Assembly: GCF_963853665.1 (NCBI RefSeq)
Contig: NZ_OY970459.1
Span: forward strand, 3,224,001 to 3,288,000
Length of the DNA stretch: 64,000 nt
Reading direction: 5' to 3'
From: Mycobacterium decipiens
Lineage (GTDB): Bacteria > Actinomycetota > Actinomycetes > Mycobacteriales > Mycobacteriaceae
Made by a program: the position numbers and the translations under genes. Below, in pieces: positions 21,176 to 31,340 of this stretch (the stretch's first letter is position 1; every line of letters begins with the position of its first letter). A model generated the notes under the pieces. That model was given only the letters and a program-made list of their open reading frames with translations. It was not told where the DNA came from and did no database searches.

Positions 21176-21700
21176 ATGATGTCCGGGCACCCTAAGAATG
21201 CAATTCTCGCCTTGGCGGCTGCGGCGCTAGCGGGTTCGCTATCACTTGCACTCGCGCCGACGCTGGCCCCGAAGGCGATAGCCGCCGAGGAACCGTCCTG
21301 GAACGGGCTGTACCTCCTGACGTTGTCGGCCAATGAGAAGACCGGCACCAGCATGGCGGCCAGCCAACCGGAACCTTCGCACATGATGAGTTACACGTTC
21401 AGCTCGAGCTGCTCATCAGGCGCGTGTATCGCGACGGTGATCGACCCGCCGCCGCCCAAACACGAGTTCATTCCGCGGCCAATCGAATACACCTGGAACG
21501 GGTCTGAATGGGTACGGGAGATCAGTTGGCAATGGGACTGTCTGCTGCCGGACGGCAGCATCGAATACAACCCCGCGGAATCCGTCACGGTTTATACACC
21601 CGGGCCTGGTGGGATCCTCACCGGCAGCTTCCATACCGACATTTCCAGCGGCGCCTGTAAGGGCACTGTCGAAATGCCGGTTTCTGCCCGACCGGGATAA
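21176..21700 (+). CDS. Secreted protein, Rv2253-like
   Basis: A 174-residue protein with a clear signal peptide (AILALAAAALAGSLSLALAP, cleavage probably after AIA near residue 36) and a mature domain with four Cys (SSCSSGACIAT, WDCLLPDGS, SGACKG) that could form disulphides. GGGAGGAA precedes the ATG ATG pair at 21176/21179. It matches the position of Rv2253. No enzymatic motif is visible. Mtb genes Rv2254c and Rv2255c, expected next, are absent here. Confidence 0.82.
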   Translation: MMSGHPKNAILALAAAALAGSLSLALAPTLAPKAIAAEEPSWNGLYLLTLSANEKTGTSMAASQPEPSHMMSYTFSSSCSSGACIATVIDPPPPKHEFIPRPIEYTWNGSEWVREISWQWDCLLPDGSIEYNPAESVTVYTPGPGGILTGSFHTDISSGACKGTVEMPVSARPG

Positions 21701-21706
21701 CCCTTC

Positions 21707-22219
21707 CTAGCCAACTCCCCGGCTCAGCCAAGTCACCTCACCGGCGTCGCCACCGTCGCGATACACCTCGAGCGCCTCGTCCCAGGCCGTACCCAACACC
21801 GAATCCAGTTCGGCGGCGAGTGTGTCGGCGCCTTGGGCCATCATCGCTCGCAGCCGCATCTCGCCCACCATGATGTCGCCGTTGGCGCTCATCGAACCGC
21901 TCCACAACCCCAGCTGGGGGGTGTGGCTGAACCGCTGGCCGTCGACTCCGGGACTGGGATCTTCGGTGACCTCGAACCGCAGCACCGACCAGGAGCGCAG
22001 GGCGTTGGCCAACCGGGCGCCGGTGCCCACCGGCCCTACCCAGTTGGTGACCGCCCGCAACTGGCCGGGCATCGCCGGCTGCGGCGTCCAGATCAGGTTC
22101 GCCTTGGCCTGCAGGGTCGACGACAACGCCCACTCGACATGCGGGCACACCGCCGCGGGCGAGGCGTGGATGTACACCACGCCGGACGTCACGTCGGCGA
22201 ATTGATTCGACGCACGCAT
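21707..22219 (-). CDS. DUF3145 protein (Rv2256c-like)
   Basis: A 170-residue protein of the actinobacterial DUF3145 family: FADVTSGVVYIHASPAAVCP, CPHVEWALSSTL and SVLRFEVTEDPSPGVDGQRF are typical. The ATG at 22219 is chosen because GAAGGAG lies 8 bases upstream; the frame is open to 22258 (TTG). Function is unknown. It stands alone between a convergent secreted-protein gene and a serine-hydrolase gene on the same strand. Confidence 0.85.
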   Translation of the reverse strand: MRASNQFADVTSGVVYIHASPAAVCPHVEWALSSTLQAKANLIWTPQPAMPGQLRAVTNWVGPVGTGARLANALRSWSVLRFEVTEDPSPGVDGQRFSHTPQLGLWSGSMSANGDIMVGEMRLRAMMAQGADTLAAELDSVLGTAWDEALEVYRDGGDAGEVTWLSRGVG

Positions 22220-22345
22220 CTGCTGCTCCTTCGGTTCCACGAGGGACGTCTTCCCCAACGACCTGGTGAACCCGACAAGCAGGATGCTCGCAATGAAAAT
22301 TATGTGTCGTGCGTGTCTATTGTGCCTTGTGATACCCGTGTTGCG

Positions 22346-23182
22346 CTAGTGTGCAGTTCCATTTCGCGTGTACTCAGCTAGAACCGAGTCGGAAATCGCG
22401 GGCCACAGGTCCAACGCCCACTCGCCGAAATCGCGCTCGGTGAGGACCACCAGGGCCAGGTCCGCCTCGGGATCCGCCCAGATGAAACCACCTGATTGGC
22501 CGAAATGGCCGAAGGTGCGCGAGGAGTTGCGCTCGCCCGTCCAGTGCGGCGATTTCGCGTTCCTGATCTCAAAGCCCAGCCCCCAATCGTTGGGCCGCTG
22601 CACGCCGTAGCCGGGCAACACACCGTCCAGGCCGGGAAACTGCACCGCGGTCGCATCGGCATGCATCTGGGCCGAGACCGTCGACGGACGCAGCAGATCA
22701 CCCGCGAACGCCACCAGGTCCGCAATGGTCGAGGTCGCGCCGAACCCGGCTGCCCACGCACCGTCATCCAACCGGCTGGCGGCCATGCCCAGGGGTTCGA
22801 ACACGGCCTCGGTGAGGTAACCAGTGAACTCGATGCCCGACTCCCGCTGCACCGTCTCCGCTAGCACCCTAAAGCCGTAGTTGGAATACATCCGGCGGAC
22901 GCCGGGCTTCGTGAGCCTGTGATTCGAATGCATCGCCAACCCCGATGTGTGCGCCAGCAGGTGACGGACCGTGGAGCCGGACGGGCCGGCCGCGGTGTCG
23001 AGGTCGACGACGCCTTCCTCGACGGCGATCTGTGCGGCCCGGGCCACCAGCGGCTTGGTGACCGACGCCAGCGCGAACGGCCGCGCAGTGTCGCCGTGGG
23101 TGGCGAGCACCCCGGTGGGTCCGATAATCGCGGCGGCAGCAGCCGGAACCGGCCAGTCGTCAAGCACCTCGAGAGCGGTCAT
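22346..23182 (-). CDS. Serine hydrolase, beta-lactamase/DD-peptidase fold
   Basis: A 278-residue class C beta-lactamase-like protein. The SxxK motif is SVTK near residue 40, the Tyr motif YSNYG near residue 98, and the KTG-equivalent HFGQSGG near residue 232. No signal peptide is seen, so it is probably cytosolic, as for many esterase-like members. It matches the position of Rv2257c and ends upstream of nothing related. The methyltransferase gene lies 13 bases upstream on the same strand, suggesting a two-gene unit. Substrate unknown. Confidence 0.85.
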   Translation of the reverse strand: MTALEVLDDWPVPAAAAAIIGPTGVLATHGDTARPFALASVTKPLVARAAQIAVEEGVVDLDTAAGPSGSTVRHLLAHTSGLAMHSNHRLTKPGVRRMYSNYGFRVLAETVQRESGIEFTGYLTEAVFEPLGMAASRLDDGAWAAGFGATSTIADLVAFAGDLLRPSTVSAQMHADATAVQFPGLDGVLPGYGVQRPNDWGLGFEIRNAKSPHWTGERNSSRTFGHFGQSGGFIWADPEADLALVVLTERDFGEWALDLWPAISDSVLAEYTRNGTAH

Positions 23183-23195
23183 CGGGTCGGGCGCG

Positions 23196-24254
23196 TCACT
23201 TCCGGGCGACGTAGTAGTTGTTCAACACATCCGACTCGATCTCGGCCACCGTCACCTCGTCAAAGCCGGCGTCGCCGAGCATCGAGGCGGCCAACTGCTC
23301 ACCCCACACCGTCCCCAATCCGACGCCGTCCAGCGCCAAGGACACCGTCATGCAGTGCATCATCGAGGTCGTGTACAGGTAGGTGCTCAGCGGGACGCCG
23401 ACATTGTCTTCCAGCCGGCTCGATGCCTTGATGTCGACCATCAGCAGCACACCACCGGGTCGCAGTGCGCGATAGATGTTCTCCAGGACACGGGCAGGCT
23501 GTGCCTGATCGTGAATGGCGTCGAATGCGGTGATGACGTCGAAAGCCTCGACCTTGTCCAGCGTGCTGAGATCATCGCGCTCGAAGGTTGCGTTTCCTAG
23601 GCCCAGCCGAGCTGCCTCCTGGGTCCCGGTCGCGACGGCCTCGTCGGAAAAGTCGATGCCGGTGAAGCGACTCGCCGGGAACGCCTGCGCCATCAGGTTG
23701 ACCGCATGGCCGCTGCCACAACCGAAATCGGCCACGTCCGCTCCGGACCGCAGGCGGTCCGGAAGGCCATCGACCAGCGGTAACACCACGTCGATCAGGG
23801 CACTGTCGAACACCATTCCGCTCATCTCGGCCATCAGCTTGTGGAAGCGTGGGTATTCGCTGTAGGGGACACCGCCGCCTTCCCGGAAGCAGCGGATGAC
23901 CTTTTGTTCGACCTCACCGAGCAGCGCAACGAACTGGGCTATGGCCGCGAGGTTATGCGGCCCTGCCGCACGGGTCAGCACCCCCGCGCGGTGAGCAGGC
24001 AACGAGTAGGTCGCGGTCTCGGCGTCGTACTCGACGATCTGCCCGGTAGTCATGCCGCCCAGCCATTCCCGGACGTAGCGCTCATCCAGGCCCGCGGCGT
24101 CAGCGATCTGCGTGCTGGTGGCCGGCGGAAGCCCGGCCATTGTGTCCAGCAGACCGGTCTGGTGTCCAACACTCACCAGGATCGCCAAACCGGCACTGTC
24201 GATGGCCGCGACAAAACGGTTGCCGAATTCTTCGGTGGTCTCGAGTGCCGTCAT
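23196..24254 (-). CDS. SAM-dependent methyltransferase with winged-helix N-terminus (Rv2258c-like)
   Basis: A 352-residue protein. Residues ~20-90 form a winged-helix dimerisation domain ([33 protein letters not shown]). The SAM-binding motif I is [20 protein letters not shown] near residue 180, followed by [13 protein letters not shown] and [12 protein letters not shown]. It matches Rv2258c in place, length and sequence pattern. The start ATG 24254 ([11 protein letters not shown]) is preferred to longer frames. Substrate unknown; it is divergent from mscR. Confidence 0.88.
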   Translation of the reverse strand: MTALETTEEFGNRFVAAIDSAGLAILVSVGHQTGLLDTMAGLPPATSTQIADAAGLDERYVREWLGGMTTGQIVEYDAETATYSLPAHRAGVLTRAAGPHNLAAIAQFVALLGEVEQKVIRCFREGGGVPYSEYPRFHKLMAEMSGMVFDSALIDVVLPLVDGLPDRLRSGADVADFGCGSGHAVNLMAQAFPASRFTGIDFSDEAVATGTQEAARLGLGNATFERDDLSTLDKVEAFDVITAFDAIHDQAQPARVLENIYRALRPGGVLLMVDIKASSRLEDNVGVPLSTYLYTTSMMHCMTVSLALDGVGLGTVWGEQLAASMLGDAGFDEVTVAEIESDVLNNYYVARK

Positions 24255-24316
24255 GCCCAGCGACGCTACACCGGGGTCAGCTGGCCGCGAAGACGCCCGA
24301 CAGTAGGTTGGAGCCC

Positions 24317-25402
24317 ATGAGTCAGACAGTGCGCGGCGTGATCTCACGAAAAAAGGGCGAACCCGTTGAGCTGGTGGACATCGTCGTCCCGGATCCCGGT
24401 CCCGGTGAGGCCGTGGTCGACGTCACCGCCTGCGGGGTGTGCCACACCGACCTGACCTACCGCGAGGGCGGCATCAACGACGAATACCCGTTCCTGCTCG
24501 GCCACGAGGCCGCGGGCACGGTGGAAGCCGTCGGGCCCGGGGTGGGGGCGGTCGCGCCGGGCGACTTCGTGATCCTGAACTGGCGCGCCGTGTGCGGCCA
24601 GTGTCGGGCCTGCAAACGGGGCCGGCCCCGCTACTGCTTCGACACCTTCAACGCCGAGCAGAAAATGACGCTGGCCGACGGCACCGAACTCACCCCGGCG
24701 CTGGGCATCGGGGCGTTTGCCGACAAGACGCTGGTGCACTCCGGTCAATGCACCAAAGTCGATCCCGCGGCCGATCCCGCCGTCGCCGGCCTGCTGGGTT
24801 GTGGAGTGATGGCCGGCCTGGGCGCCGCCGTCAACACCGGTGCTGTCACCCGCGATGACACCGTCGCGGTGATCGGCTGCGGCGGCGTGGGCGATGCCGC
24901 GATCGCGGGCGCCGCGCTGGTCGGCGCCAAGCGGATCATCGCGGTCGACACCGACCACACAAAACTGGACTGGGCCCGCAAGTTTGGTGCCACCCACACG
25001 GTCAACGCGCGCGAACTCGACGTCGTCAAAACGATCCAGGACCTCACCGGGGGGTTCGGCGCCGACGTGGTGATTGACGCCGTCGGCCGGCCGGAAACCT
25101 GGCAGCAGGCCTTCTATGCGCGCGACCTGGCCGGAACCGTCGTGCTGGTGGGTGTACCGACCCCCGATATGCGTTTGGACATGCCGCTAGTGGACTTCTT
25201 CTCGCACGGCGGCGCGCTGAAGTCGTCGTGGTATGGCGATTGCCTGCCCGAACGCGACTTCCCCACCCTGATCGACCTCTACCTGCAGGGCCGGCTTCCG
25301 CTGGAACAGTTTGTCTCCGAACGTATCGGGCTCGACGGCATCGAGGAGGCATTCCACAAGATGCACGACGGTAAGGTGCTGCGTTCGGTGGTGGTGTTGT
25401 AG
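24317..25402 (+). CDS. mscR: S-nitrosomycothiol reductase / mycothiol-dependent formaldehyde dehydrogenase MscR
   Basis: A 361-residue zinc-dependent class III-type alcohol dehydrogenase. Catalytic zinc ligands are in [10 protein letters not shown] and LLGHEAAG; the structural zinc is bound by [15 protein letters not shown]. The NAD(H) Rossmann motif [15 protein letters not shown] is near residue 190. It reduces S-nitrosomycothiol and oxidises the mycothiol-formaldehyde adduct, protecting against nitrosative stress. The ATG at 24317 gives the family N-terminus [12 protein letters not shown]. Its TAG overlaps the GTG of the next gene by one base. Confidence 0.94.
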   Translation: MSQTVRGVISRKKGEPVELVDIVVPDPGPGEAVVDVTACGVCHTDLTYREGGINDEYPFLLGHEAAGTVEAVGPGVGAVAPGDFVILNWRAVCGQCRACKRGRPRYCFDTFNAEQKMTLADGTELTPALGIGAFADKTLVHSGQCTKVDPAADPAVAGLLGCGVMAGLGAAVNTGAVTRDDTVAVIGCGGVGDAAIAGAALVGAKRIIAVDTDHTKLDWARKFGATHTVNARELDVVKTIQDLTGGFGADVVIDAVGRPETWQQAFYARDLAGTVVLVGVPTPDMRLDMPLVDFFSHGGALKSSWYGDCLPERDFPTLIDLYLQGRLPLEQFVSERIGLDGIEEAFHKMHDGKVLRSVVVL

Positions 25403-26025
25403 TGGTCGCGATCGACCGGGTGATCACCCATGGAACCTTCGAACTCGATGGTGGCAGTTGGGAAGTCGACAACAACATCTGGCTGGTTGGTGACGACACC
25501 GATGTCCTGATTTTCGACGCCGCCCACGACGCGACGCCGATCATCGATGCCGTGGATGGTCGCAACGTGGTTGCGGTGGTATGTACGCACGGCCACAACG
25601 ATCACGTGTCGGTGGCACCCGAGCTCGGTCAGGCGCTCGACGCGCCGGTGCTGCTACACCCCGGCGATGCTGTGCTGTGGCGGATGACCCATCCGGACAA
25701 GGACTTCCGTGCTGTTTCCGACGGTGACACATTGCGCGTGGCCGGGACGGAGTTGCGCGCGTTGCACACACCGGGCCACTCCCCCGGATCGGTGTGCTGG
25801 TACGCCCCGGAGCTGAACGTGGTGTTCAGCGGCGACACACTCTTCTCCGGCGGGCCGGGCGCGACCGGGCGCTCGTTCTCCGATTTCCCGACGATACTGC
25901 GGTCGATATCCGGGCGGCTCGGGACGTTGCCCGGCGACACCGTCGTGCATACCGGCCACGGCGACAGCACCACCGTCGGCGACGAGATCGTCCACTACGA
26001 GGAATGGGTCGCCCGAGGGCACTAG
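25402..26025 (+). CDS. Metallo-beta-lactamase-fold hydrolase (Rv2260-like)
   Basis: A 207-residue MBL-fold protein with the metal-binding THGHNDHVS motif near residue 55, LHTPGHSPGS near residue 116, FSGDTLF near residue 138 and HTGHGDSTT near residue 182, i.e. the glyoxalase II pattern. The start overlaps the mscR stop, so it is co-translated. It probably hydrolyses a mycothiol thioester such as S-formylmycothiol made by MscR; this is inferred from the pairing, as glyoxalase II-like enzymes act on thiol esters. Confidence 0.85.
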   Translation: MVAIDRVITHGTFELDGGSWEVDNNIWLVGDDTDVLIFDAAHDATPIIDAVDGRNVVAVVCTHGHNDHVSVAPELGQALDAPVLLHPGDAVLWRMTHPDKDFRAVSDGDTLRVAGTELRALHTPGHSPGSVCWYAPELNVVFSGDTLFSGGPGATGRSFSDFPTILRSISGRLGTLPGDTVVHTGHGDSTTVGDEIVHYEEWVARGH

Positions 26026-26033
26026 GTCTCCCG

Positions 26034-26049
26034 GTGCGCGAGCGCGCAC
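26034..26049 (+). terminator. Hairpin between convergent genes
   Basis: GTGCGC-GAGC-GCGCAC, a perfect 6-bp GC-only stem with a 4-base loop, eight bases after the MBL gene and ~50 bases before the 3' end of the SHOCT gene. No U-tract follows. It is a plausible two-way terminator. Confidence 0.5.
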
Positions 26050-26099
26050 AGAATGTCAGTCATATCGGCGTGTCGACGTACAAGCACGCGCCCTCGGGG

Positions 26100-26816
26100 T
26101 CAATGGTCCAGGATTCGGCGCTTCTCGGTCTGGAACTCTTCCTCGGTCAGTGCCCCGGAATCCCTAAGCGCCGTTAGGGTTTTCAGTTGCTCCACCCTGA
26201 CTCCCTGGCCGGTGGATTCGTAGGGCGCCACCGACACACTCGGCGACGCGGCAAGGTAGCGTTTCGCGGCGACCGTCCGCCGCGAGCGGGCCATCCACAT
26301 CACCGATAACGCCACATCGATCAGGCCGACGACGAATAGGGCTACGAACATCCAGACCAGATAGCCGTATGAACTCTGGTGACCGAAAGCCAGTCGCGGA
26401 TTGATGTATCCGCCGACCTGTCCGTCGGTCGTGATGTGGTAGGTACCGTCGACGGGGATCTGTACCATCCACAACCGCACATGCGCGTCGTTGTTGACGG
26501 TCGTTGTGCTGCCGATGCTTTCCGCGACCACTGGTTGCGGCACACCCTCGGGCGGGTCGATCGAGATCCCAAGTGGCGGCACCGGCAGGCCACCCCCATT
26601 GGGGCGGCCGATGATCAAGGTGTGCAGGCTAACGGTGACCTCACCCGCGGGCAACTGCAGGCTGCCCGATCCCGGGATGGGCACCTCGCCGTAGGCGTTG
26701 TATTTGTCCAGGAAGAAGGCGTTGAGCACCAAGGTGATGAGGAAGCCGGCCACCGACACTACCAACATCACGACGGCGGCGGCCAGCGAAATCTTGGCGA
26801 GCCGTGCGCTACTCAT
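26100..26816 (-). CDS. Two-TM membrane protein with C-terminal SHOCT domain
   Basis: A 238-residue protein. TM1 is near residues 10-33 (AAAVVMLVVSVAGFLITLVL) and TM2 near 150-175 (YLVWMFVALFVVGLIDVALS), with an extracytoplasmic beta-rich domain between them. The cytosolic end EQLKTLTALRDSGALTEEEF is a SHOCT (short C-terminal) motif, often linked to oligomerisation. The ATG at 26816 is used; its start lies inside the 3' end of the Lnt-like gene (8-base overlap), so the two form an operon. Function unknown. Confidence 0.8.
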   Translation of the reverse strand: MSSARLAKISLAAAVVMLVVSVAGFLITLVLNAFFLDKYNAYGEVPIPGSGSLQLPAGEVTVSLHTLIIGRPNGGGLPVPPLGISIDPPEGVPQPVVAESIGSTTTVNNDAHVRLWMVQIPVDGTYHITTDGQVGGYINPRLAFGHQSSYGYLVWMFVALFVVGLIDVALSVMWMARSRRTVAAKRYLAASPSVSVAPYESTGQGVRVEQLKTLTALRDSGALTEEEFQTEKRRILDH

Positions 26817-28404
26817 CAACGCAGTCTGTCACGCGAGCGAAGCGCCGGCGCAGCAAAACGGCAAGGCCGGCGCCCAGGACCACCAACGCCGTCACCGGCA
26901 CCCAGTCACCCAACCGTTGGTAGAGCGTGACATTCGATCCCAACGCAACGTTGACCACGGTGGCACCGCTGAAGTCCGAGGGGCACCACACCAGCCGGCG
27001 GCCCCGGGCATCGAAGGCCGAGCTGTCGCCGGACAAGCCAACGTGCACCGCCGGGAGGCCCACTTCCACGGCCCGCACCGCGGGCTGGGCGGCCAACTGC
27101 GGCTGCGCCCAACTCCCCTGAAATGTCGAGGTGGAACTCTGGTACACCAATAGCGCCGCCCCGAGCCGCGCTTCGCGGCGGGCGAGATCGGGGAAGGTTG
27201 TTTCGTAGCTGACCAGCGGCCCAATATCCAGGGAGTTCACCGACAACACCACCGGCCCGGTCCCGCGCTGCCGATCCTGGGCGGCCGCCTTGCTGAAGCG
27301 GGTGACCCAGCCCAAAAGCGGCCGCAGCGGCACATATTCGCCGAACGGAACCAGGCGGGTTTTCCGGTAGCTGCCCACAGCTCCGTGCGGGCCGATGAGC
27401 ACCGCCGACTTGTAGATTCCCCCGCTCGGCGCCGGCGCGTCGACGTTGACCAGCAAGTCCGCGCCCACCCGCCCGGACAGCTCGGCCAGGCGAGCCAGGA
27501 CCTCGGGGTGGCTGGTCAGGTCTTGTCCGACGCTGCTCTCTCCCCAGATCACCAGGTCCGGCCGCTGGGCCGCGACGGCCGCGGTGATGGCTTCACCGGC
27601 CGCCAGCCGGGCAGCCGAATCGGCGATTTCGCCGATCTGTACCAGCGCCACGCGCACCGTCGGACCTCCGGCCGGCACCGGACCCAGCAGGTGCCAGGCC
27701 GGGCCGAGTCCCGCGCACGCGACCGCACAGCCCAGCGCGACCAACCGGCCGCGCAGTTCTGGGCACACGATCACGCACGCGACAGCGGTATTCGTCGCCA
27801 CCAGAAGGAAACTCGTCAGCCACACCCCACCCAAGGAGGCCGACGCCAGCGTGACGGGCTGGTTCCATTGCGAGGCGCCCAGCAGCGCCCACGGACCGCC
27901 CAGTGACGGCCAAGACCGCATCGCTTCGGCCGCCACCCACGCGCTGGGCAACATGACCAGGGCGGCAACCGCACGCCCGGTGGTGACCGGCACCGACAAC
28001 AGCCGCTGCGCCATCCACCCCCACGGCAGCCACAGCACTCCCAGGCCGGCGGCGAACAGCACCAGCATCGGACCAATGCTGGTCGCCAGCCAGTACTGGG
28101 TGATCAGCACAAATCCGCCACCACCCGCCCAAGCCCGTAGCGCACCCTCCGACGGCGTGGGCGCGGCCCGCACCACCAAGAGCAGCGGGATCAGGCCGAA
28201 CCAGGCCAGCCACCACCACGATGGCGCGGGAAAGGCGAGCGCGGGTAACCCGCCGAGGACCAATGCCACGGCACAACCGACGACCCGTGGTAGCCGGGCA
28301 CCGGACTGCAACGCCATGCCGACCAGAATGCCGGTCGGATACGCCGACGGCGAGGCAAAGAGCACACTGGGACGAGGCCAGTCCAGGCCCGCGGTCTGAA
28401 CCAC
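26809..28404 (-). CDS. Apolipoprotein N-acyltransferase-like protein, catalytic Cys replaced by Ser
   Basis: An uninterrupted 531-residue Lnt homologue: about six N-terminal membrane helices, then a nitrilase-like domain (from ~residue 245) and a C-terminal helix. The catalytic Glu (VIWGESSVG) and Lys ([11 protein letters not shown]) are present, but the nucleophile Cys, expected in the x-C-Y-E-x-x-F-P motif, is Ser399 (AGC codon) in [10 protein letters not shown]. In H37Rv the counterpart is annotated as two ORFs (Rv2262c/Rv2261c); here it is one frame. True Lnt activity in mycobacteria is assigned to Ppm1/Rv2051c-type proteins, so this one may be inactive or altered. The start is uncertain: GTG 28404 leaves 18 bases to the divergent SDR start, and ATG 28317 is an alternative. 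Confidence 0.85.
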   Translation of the reverse strand: MVQTAGLDWPRPSVLFASPSAYPTGILVGMALQSGARLPRVVGCAVALVLGGLPALAFPAPSWWWLAWFGLIPLLLVVRAAPTPSEGALRAWAGGGGFVLITQYWLATSIGPMLVLFAAGLGVLWLPWGWMAQRLLSVPVTTGRAVAALVMLPSAWVAAEAMRSWPSLGGPWALLGASQWNQPVTLASASLGGVWLTSFLLVATNTAVACVIVCPELRGRLVALGCAVACAGLGPAWHLLGPVPAGGPTVRVALVQIGEIADSAARLAAGEAITAAVAAQRPDLVIWGESSVGQDLTSHPEVLARLAELSGRVGADLLVNVDAPAPSGGIYKSAVLIGPHGAVGSYRKTRLVPFGEYVPLRPLLGWVTRFSKAAAQDRQRGTGPVVLSVNSLDIGPLVSYETTFPDLARREARLGAALLVYQSSTSTFQGSWAQPQLAAQPAVRAVEVGLPAVHVGLSGDSSAFDARGRRLVWCPSDFSGATVVNVALGSNVTLYQRLGDWVPVTALVVLGAGLAVLLRRRFARVTDCVDE

Positions 28405-28422
28405 CGGAAAGGAGTGATCTGC

Positions 28423-29415
28423 ATGGCCAACGATCTCGTCGCCACGGTGCCCGATCTATCCGGGAAACTGGCAATCATCACCGGCGCCAACAGCGGTCTG
28501 GGATTCGGATTGGCCCGGCGGCTGTCGGCGGCCGGCGCCGACGTCGTCATGGCGATCCGTAATCGCGCCAAGGGCGAGGCGGCGATCGAGAAAATCCGCA
28601 CGACGGTTCCCGATGCGAAGCTGACCATCAAGGCCCTCGACCTGTCGTCACTGGCGTCGGTCGCCGCTTTGGGTGAACAACTCAACGCCGACGGGCGTCC
28701 GATCGACATCCTGGTCAACAACGCAGGTGTCATGACCCCACCGGAACGCGATACCACTGCCGACGGCTTCGAGTTGCAGTTCGGCAGTAACCATCTCGGA
28801 CACTTCGCGCTGACCGCGCACGTGCTGCCGCTGTTGCGGGCGACGCGACGCGCGCGCGTCGTCTCGTTGAGCAGCCTGGCGGCCCGCCGCGGCCGCATCC
28901 ACTTCGACGACCTGCAGTTCGAGAAGTCGTACGCCCCGATGACGGCCTACGGCCAGTCGAAGCTGGCGGTCTTGATGTTCGCCCGTGAGCTGGACCGCCG
29001 CAGCCGCGCGGCCGGCTGGGGCGTCGTTTCCAACGCCGCGCATCCCGGCTTGACCAAGACCAACCTGCAGGTCGCCGGACCGTCCCACGGCCGCGACAAG
29101 CCGGCACCGATGGAGCGCCTGTACAAGACGTCCTGGCGTTTGGCGCCCTTCCTCTGGCAGGAGATCGAAGAAGGGATCCTGCCCGCGCTGTACGCAGCCG
29201 CCACGCCGCAAGCCGAGGGTGGCGTGTTCTATGGCCCACGCGGCTTCTACGAGGTCGCCGGCGGCGGCGTGCGAGAGGCCAAGGTGCCCGCACGAGCCCG
29301 CAACGACGCTGACGGCACCCGGCTATGGGAGGTCTCCGAGCAGCTCACCGGTGTCAGCTACCCGAAATTGAACTCACTGCCCGATCCCGGGAAACTGGGG
29401 CATCCCGGGGACTGA
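28423..29415 (+). CDS. Short-chain dehydrogenase/reductase (Rv2263-like)
   Basis: A 330-residue SDR resembling retinol dehydrogenase/protochlorophyllide reductase-type members. The NADP-binding [15 protein letters not shown] is near residue 20, NNAGVM near 97, the catalytic Ser in [12 protein letters not shown] and YGQSK near residue 172 (Tyr and Lys). The ATG at 28423 is preferred since AAAGGA lies 9 bases upstream; a GTG at 28414 overlaps that SD. Substrate unknown. Its 3' end overlaps the convergent Hsp70-like gene by 42 bases. Confidence 0.88.
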   Translation: MANDLVATVPDLSGKLAIITGANSGLGFGLARRLSAAGADVVMAIRNRAKGEAAIEKIRTTVPDAKLTIKALDLSSLASVAALGEQLNADGRPIDILVNNAGVMTPPERDTTADGFELQFGSNHLGHFALTAHVLPLLRATRRARVVSLSSLAARRGRIHFDDLQFEKSYAPMTAYGQSKLAVLMFARELDRRSRAAGWGVVSNAAHPGLTKTNLQVAGPSHGRDKPAPMERLYKTSWRLAPFLWQEIEEGILPALYAAATPQAEGGVFYGPRGFYEVAGGGVREAKVPARARNDADGTRLWEVSEQLTGVSYPKLNSLPDPGKLGHPGD

Positions 29416-31209
29416 GCCAACCCCGGGGATCTGCGGTATGTCCGGAATCGGCGGAATCGGCGGGATCGGCGGGATCAGCGGCGGACTGGGGGAAGTAGGC
29501 GCGGGCGGCTGGGTGGTCGCCGGTGGCGTGGTGGTCAGCGGCGGCTGGGTGGTGACTGGCGTCGTCGTGGGCGTCGGTGGCGGGCTCGTGACGTCAGTCG
29601 TGGTGGGCGGTGCATTCGTTGCCTGCGGCGGCCGGGGCGGGGGCTGGGCCGGCGGCGCGGGCTCACCGGTAGCCGGCGCTTGCGGCGCCGGTGCGGGTTC
29701 TGGTGCTGGGGCATCGGATGTGGGCGCCGGGGCAGCGGGCGGTGCCGGGGTGGTGGTCACCCTTGGCTCCTGCTGCTGCCCCGGTGCCGTCGGTTTGTCG
29801 CCCGAGGACAACGCGATGGCCACAGCGGTGCCCACCAGCAACACCGCCACCGTCGCGCTGATGATGATCACCGCCGGCAGGCGATACCACGGGATCGCCG
29901 GGGACTTGGGCTCCGGCTCCGGGTGGGCATCGTGGTCGAATGTCAGCTGCGGGCGGGCCGCCGTGAAGCCCGTGCCGACCGGCAGAATTTGGGAGTCGTC
30001 GTCGGCCTCTGACCAGGCCAAAGCGGGCGGTAGGCCCGATACCGGCGAGCCGGCCATTGCCGTTGGGACCGATTCCTGCGCCGGCGCCGCCGGCGCGGCC
30101 ACGGTTGCCGACGCGGCCGGGGTCAGCACCGTTGGGCTGGTGTCGCCCGGTCCGCGTGCCGCCCGCAACGCGCCGCCGATAGCGGCCGTCAATTGCGGGC
30201 GAGGCGTCGTGACCACCGGTACACAAAAGCGTCCGGACAGCGTCGTGGTGACCGCCGGGATGTTTGCTCCGCCGCCCACGGAGACGATCGCAGCCAAATC
30301 CGCCACGCGGATTTCGCGGCGCGCCAATGCATGTTCCAAGGCCTTACCCAAGTCGTCCAGCGAGGCGCGGATCGCGTCCTCGAGTTCGTTCCTGGTGAGC
30401 CGGATGTCGCCGTGCATCCCGGGCAACTCGTCGGTCAGCGTGGTCACGGTGGTCGACGAGAGCTGCTCCTTGGCCTTGCGGCAGGCCGTCCGCAGCCTGG
30501 TCAGCGACCCGATCGCCGAGGTGCCGGACGGATCGAACGACCCCGTGCTCGGCAGTTCGGACATGACGTAGCTCAACAGCGACTGATCGATCAGATCCCC
30601 GGAGAAATCGTGATGGCGCACCGTAGCGGCCACCGGCCGATACTCGTCTGCGGCGTCGACCACGGTGATGCTGGTCCCGCTGCCACCGAAATCGCACACC
30701 GCGATGATCCCGCGGGCCGGTATGCCCGGGTTCGCCCGCACCGCGTACAACGCGGCCGCGGAGTCAGGGATCAGCGACAGTGGCGCCGCCTTGTCCGAGG
30801 CCCCGTGCGACCACTCCGACACTCGGCGCAGCGCGACACCCAACGCGTCCACCGCAGCTGACGCCCAGTGGGCGGGATAGGTTACCGCGACACCTTCGGG
30901 TAGCGGGCGACCGCCGGTGGCCGTGTAGGCGAGCGCCCGCAATGCATCGGCGACCAGCGCCTCGCTGCGGTGCACCGAGCCGTCGGCGGCCACGATTCCG
31001 ATCGGATCGCCCACCCGGTCCACGAAGTCGGTGATCACCAGGCCAGGCTCGTCCAGCCTCGGGTTCTCCGACGGCACACCGACCTCGGGCGGGCGCTGCC
31101 GATACAGCGTCAATACGGGTTTACGCGTGATGGATTGACCGGCAGTCACGGCAGCCAGATTGGTGGCACCGATCGACAAGCCCAGTGCCGGCCTCGCCCC
31201 TTCTGCCAT
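29374..31209 (-). CDS. Hsp70-like ATPase-domain membrane protein with Pro-rich C-terminus (Rv2264c-like)
   Basis: A 611-residue protein. Residues 1-~345 follow the actin/Hsp70 fold ([55 protein letters not shown]). A single membrane helix ([20 protein letters not shown]) lies near residue 445. The rest, outside the membrane, is Pro/Ala/Thr-rich and ends in repeated PIPPIPP-type units. There is no substrate-binding Hsp70 domain. It resembles Rv2264c; role unknown, perhaps a cell-envelope sensor. The start ATG 31209 is used over the TTG at 31218. The Pro-rich DNA reads as a Gly-rich PE_PGRS-like frame on the other strand, which is a shadow. Confidence 0.85.
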   Translation of the reverse strand: MAEGARPALGLSIGATNLAAVTAGQSITRKPVLTLYRQRPPEVGVPSENPRLDEPGLVITDFVDRVGDPIGIVAADGSVHRSEALVADALRALAYTATGGRPLPEGVAVTYPAHWASAAVDALGVALRRVSEWSHGASDKAAPLSLIPDSAAALYAVRANPGIPARGIIAVCDFGGSGTSITVVDAADEYRPVAATVRHHDFSGDLIDQSLLSYVMSELPSTGSFDPSGTSAIGSLTRLRTACRKAKEQLSSTTVTTLTDELPGMHGDIRLTRNELEDAIRASLDDLGKALEHALARREIRVADLAAIVSVGGGANIPAVTTTLSGRFCVPVVTTPRPQLTAAIGGALRAARGPGDTSPTVLTPAASATVAAPAAPAQESVPTAMAGSPVSGLPPALAWSEADDDSQILPVGTGFTAARPQLTFDHDAHPEPEPKSPAIPWYRLPAVIIISATVAVLLVGTAVAIALSSGDKPTAPGQQQEPRVTTTPAPPAAPAPTSDAPAPEPAPAPQAPATGEPAPPAQPPPRPPQATNAPPTTTDVTSPPPTPTTTPVTTQPPLTTTPPATTQPPAPTSPSPPLIPPIPPIPPIPDIPQIPGVGSVPGMPQFPGIGQ

Positions 31210-31340
31210 GTGATCCAATCCCCGTGTCCGGCGGCTCGCCGCACCCGCCTAGCTCGAATTGTTTCGGGTATACCTATAGCCAATCTCTACGCCGGCTATG
31301 CGTGGGCTGCATGTCGACACTTGCCGCAATATCCGGCCGG

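Noticed and set aside
29438..30571. Long plus-strand frame rich in GIGGIGG and Gly/Ala, resembling a PE_PGRS protein
   Set aside because: It is the reverse strand of the Pro/Ala-rich and ATPase parts of the Rv2264c-like gene; no PE domain, no ribosome site, and the minus-strand protein has clear family motifs.
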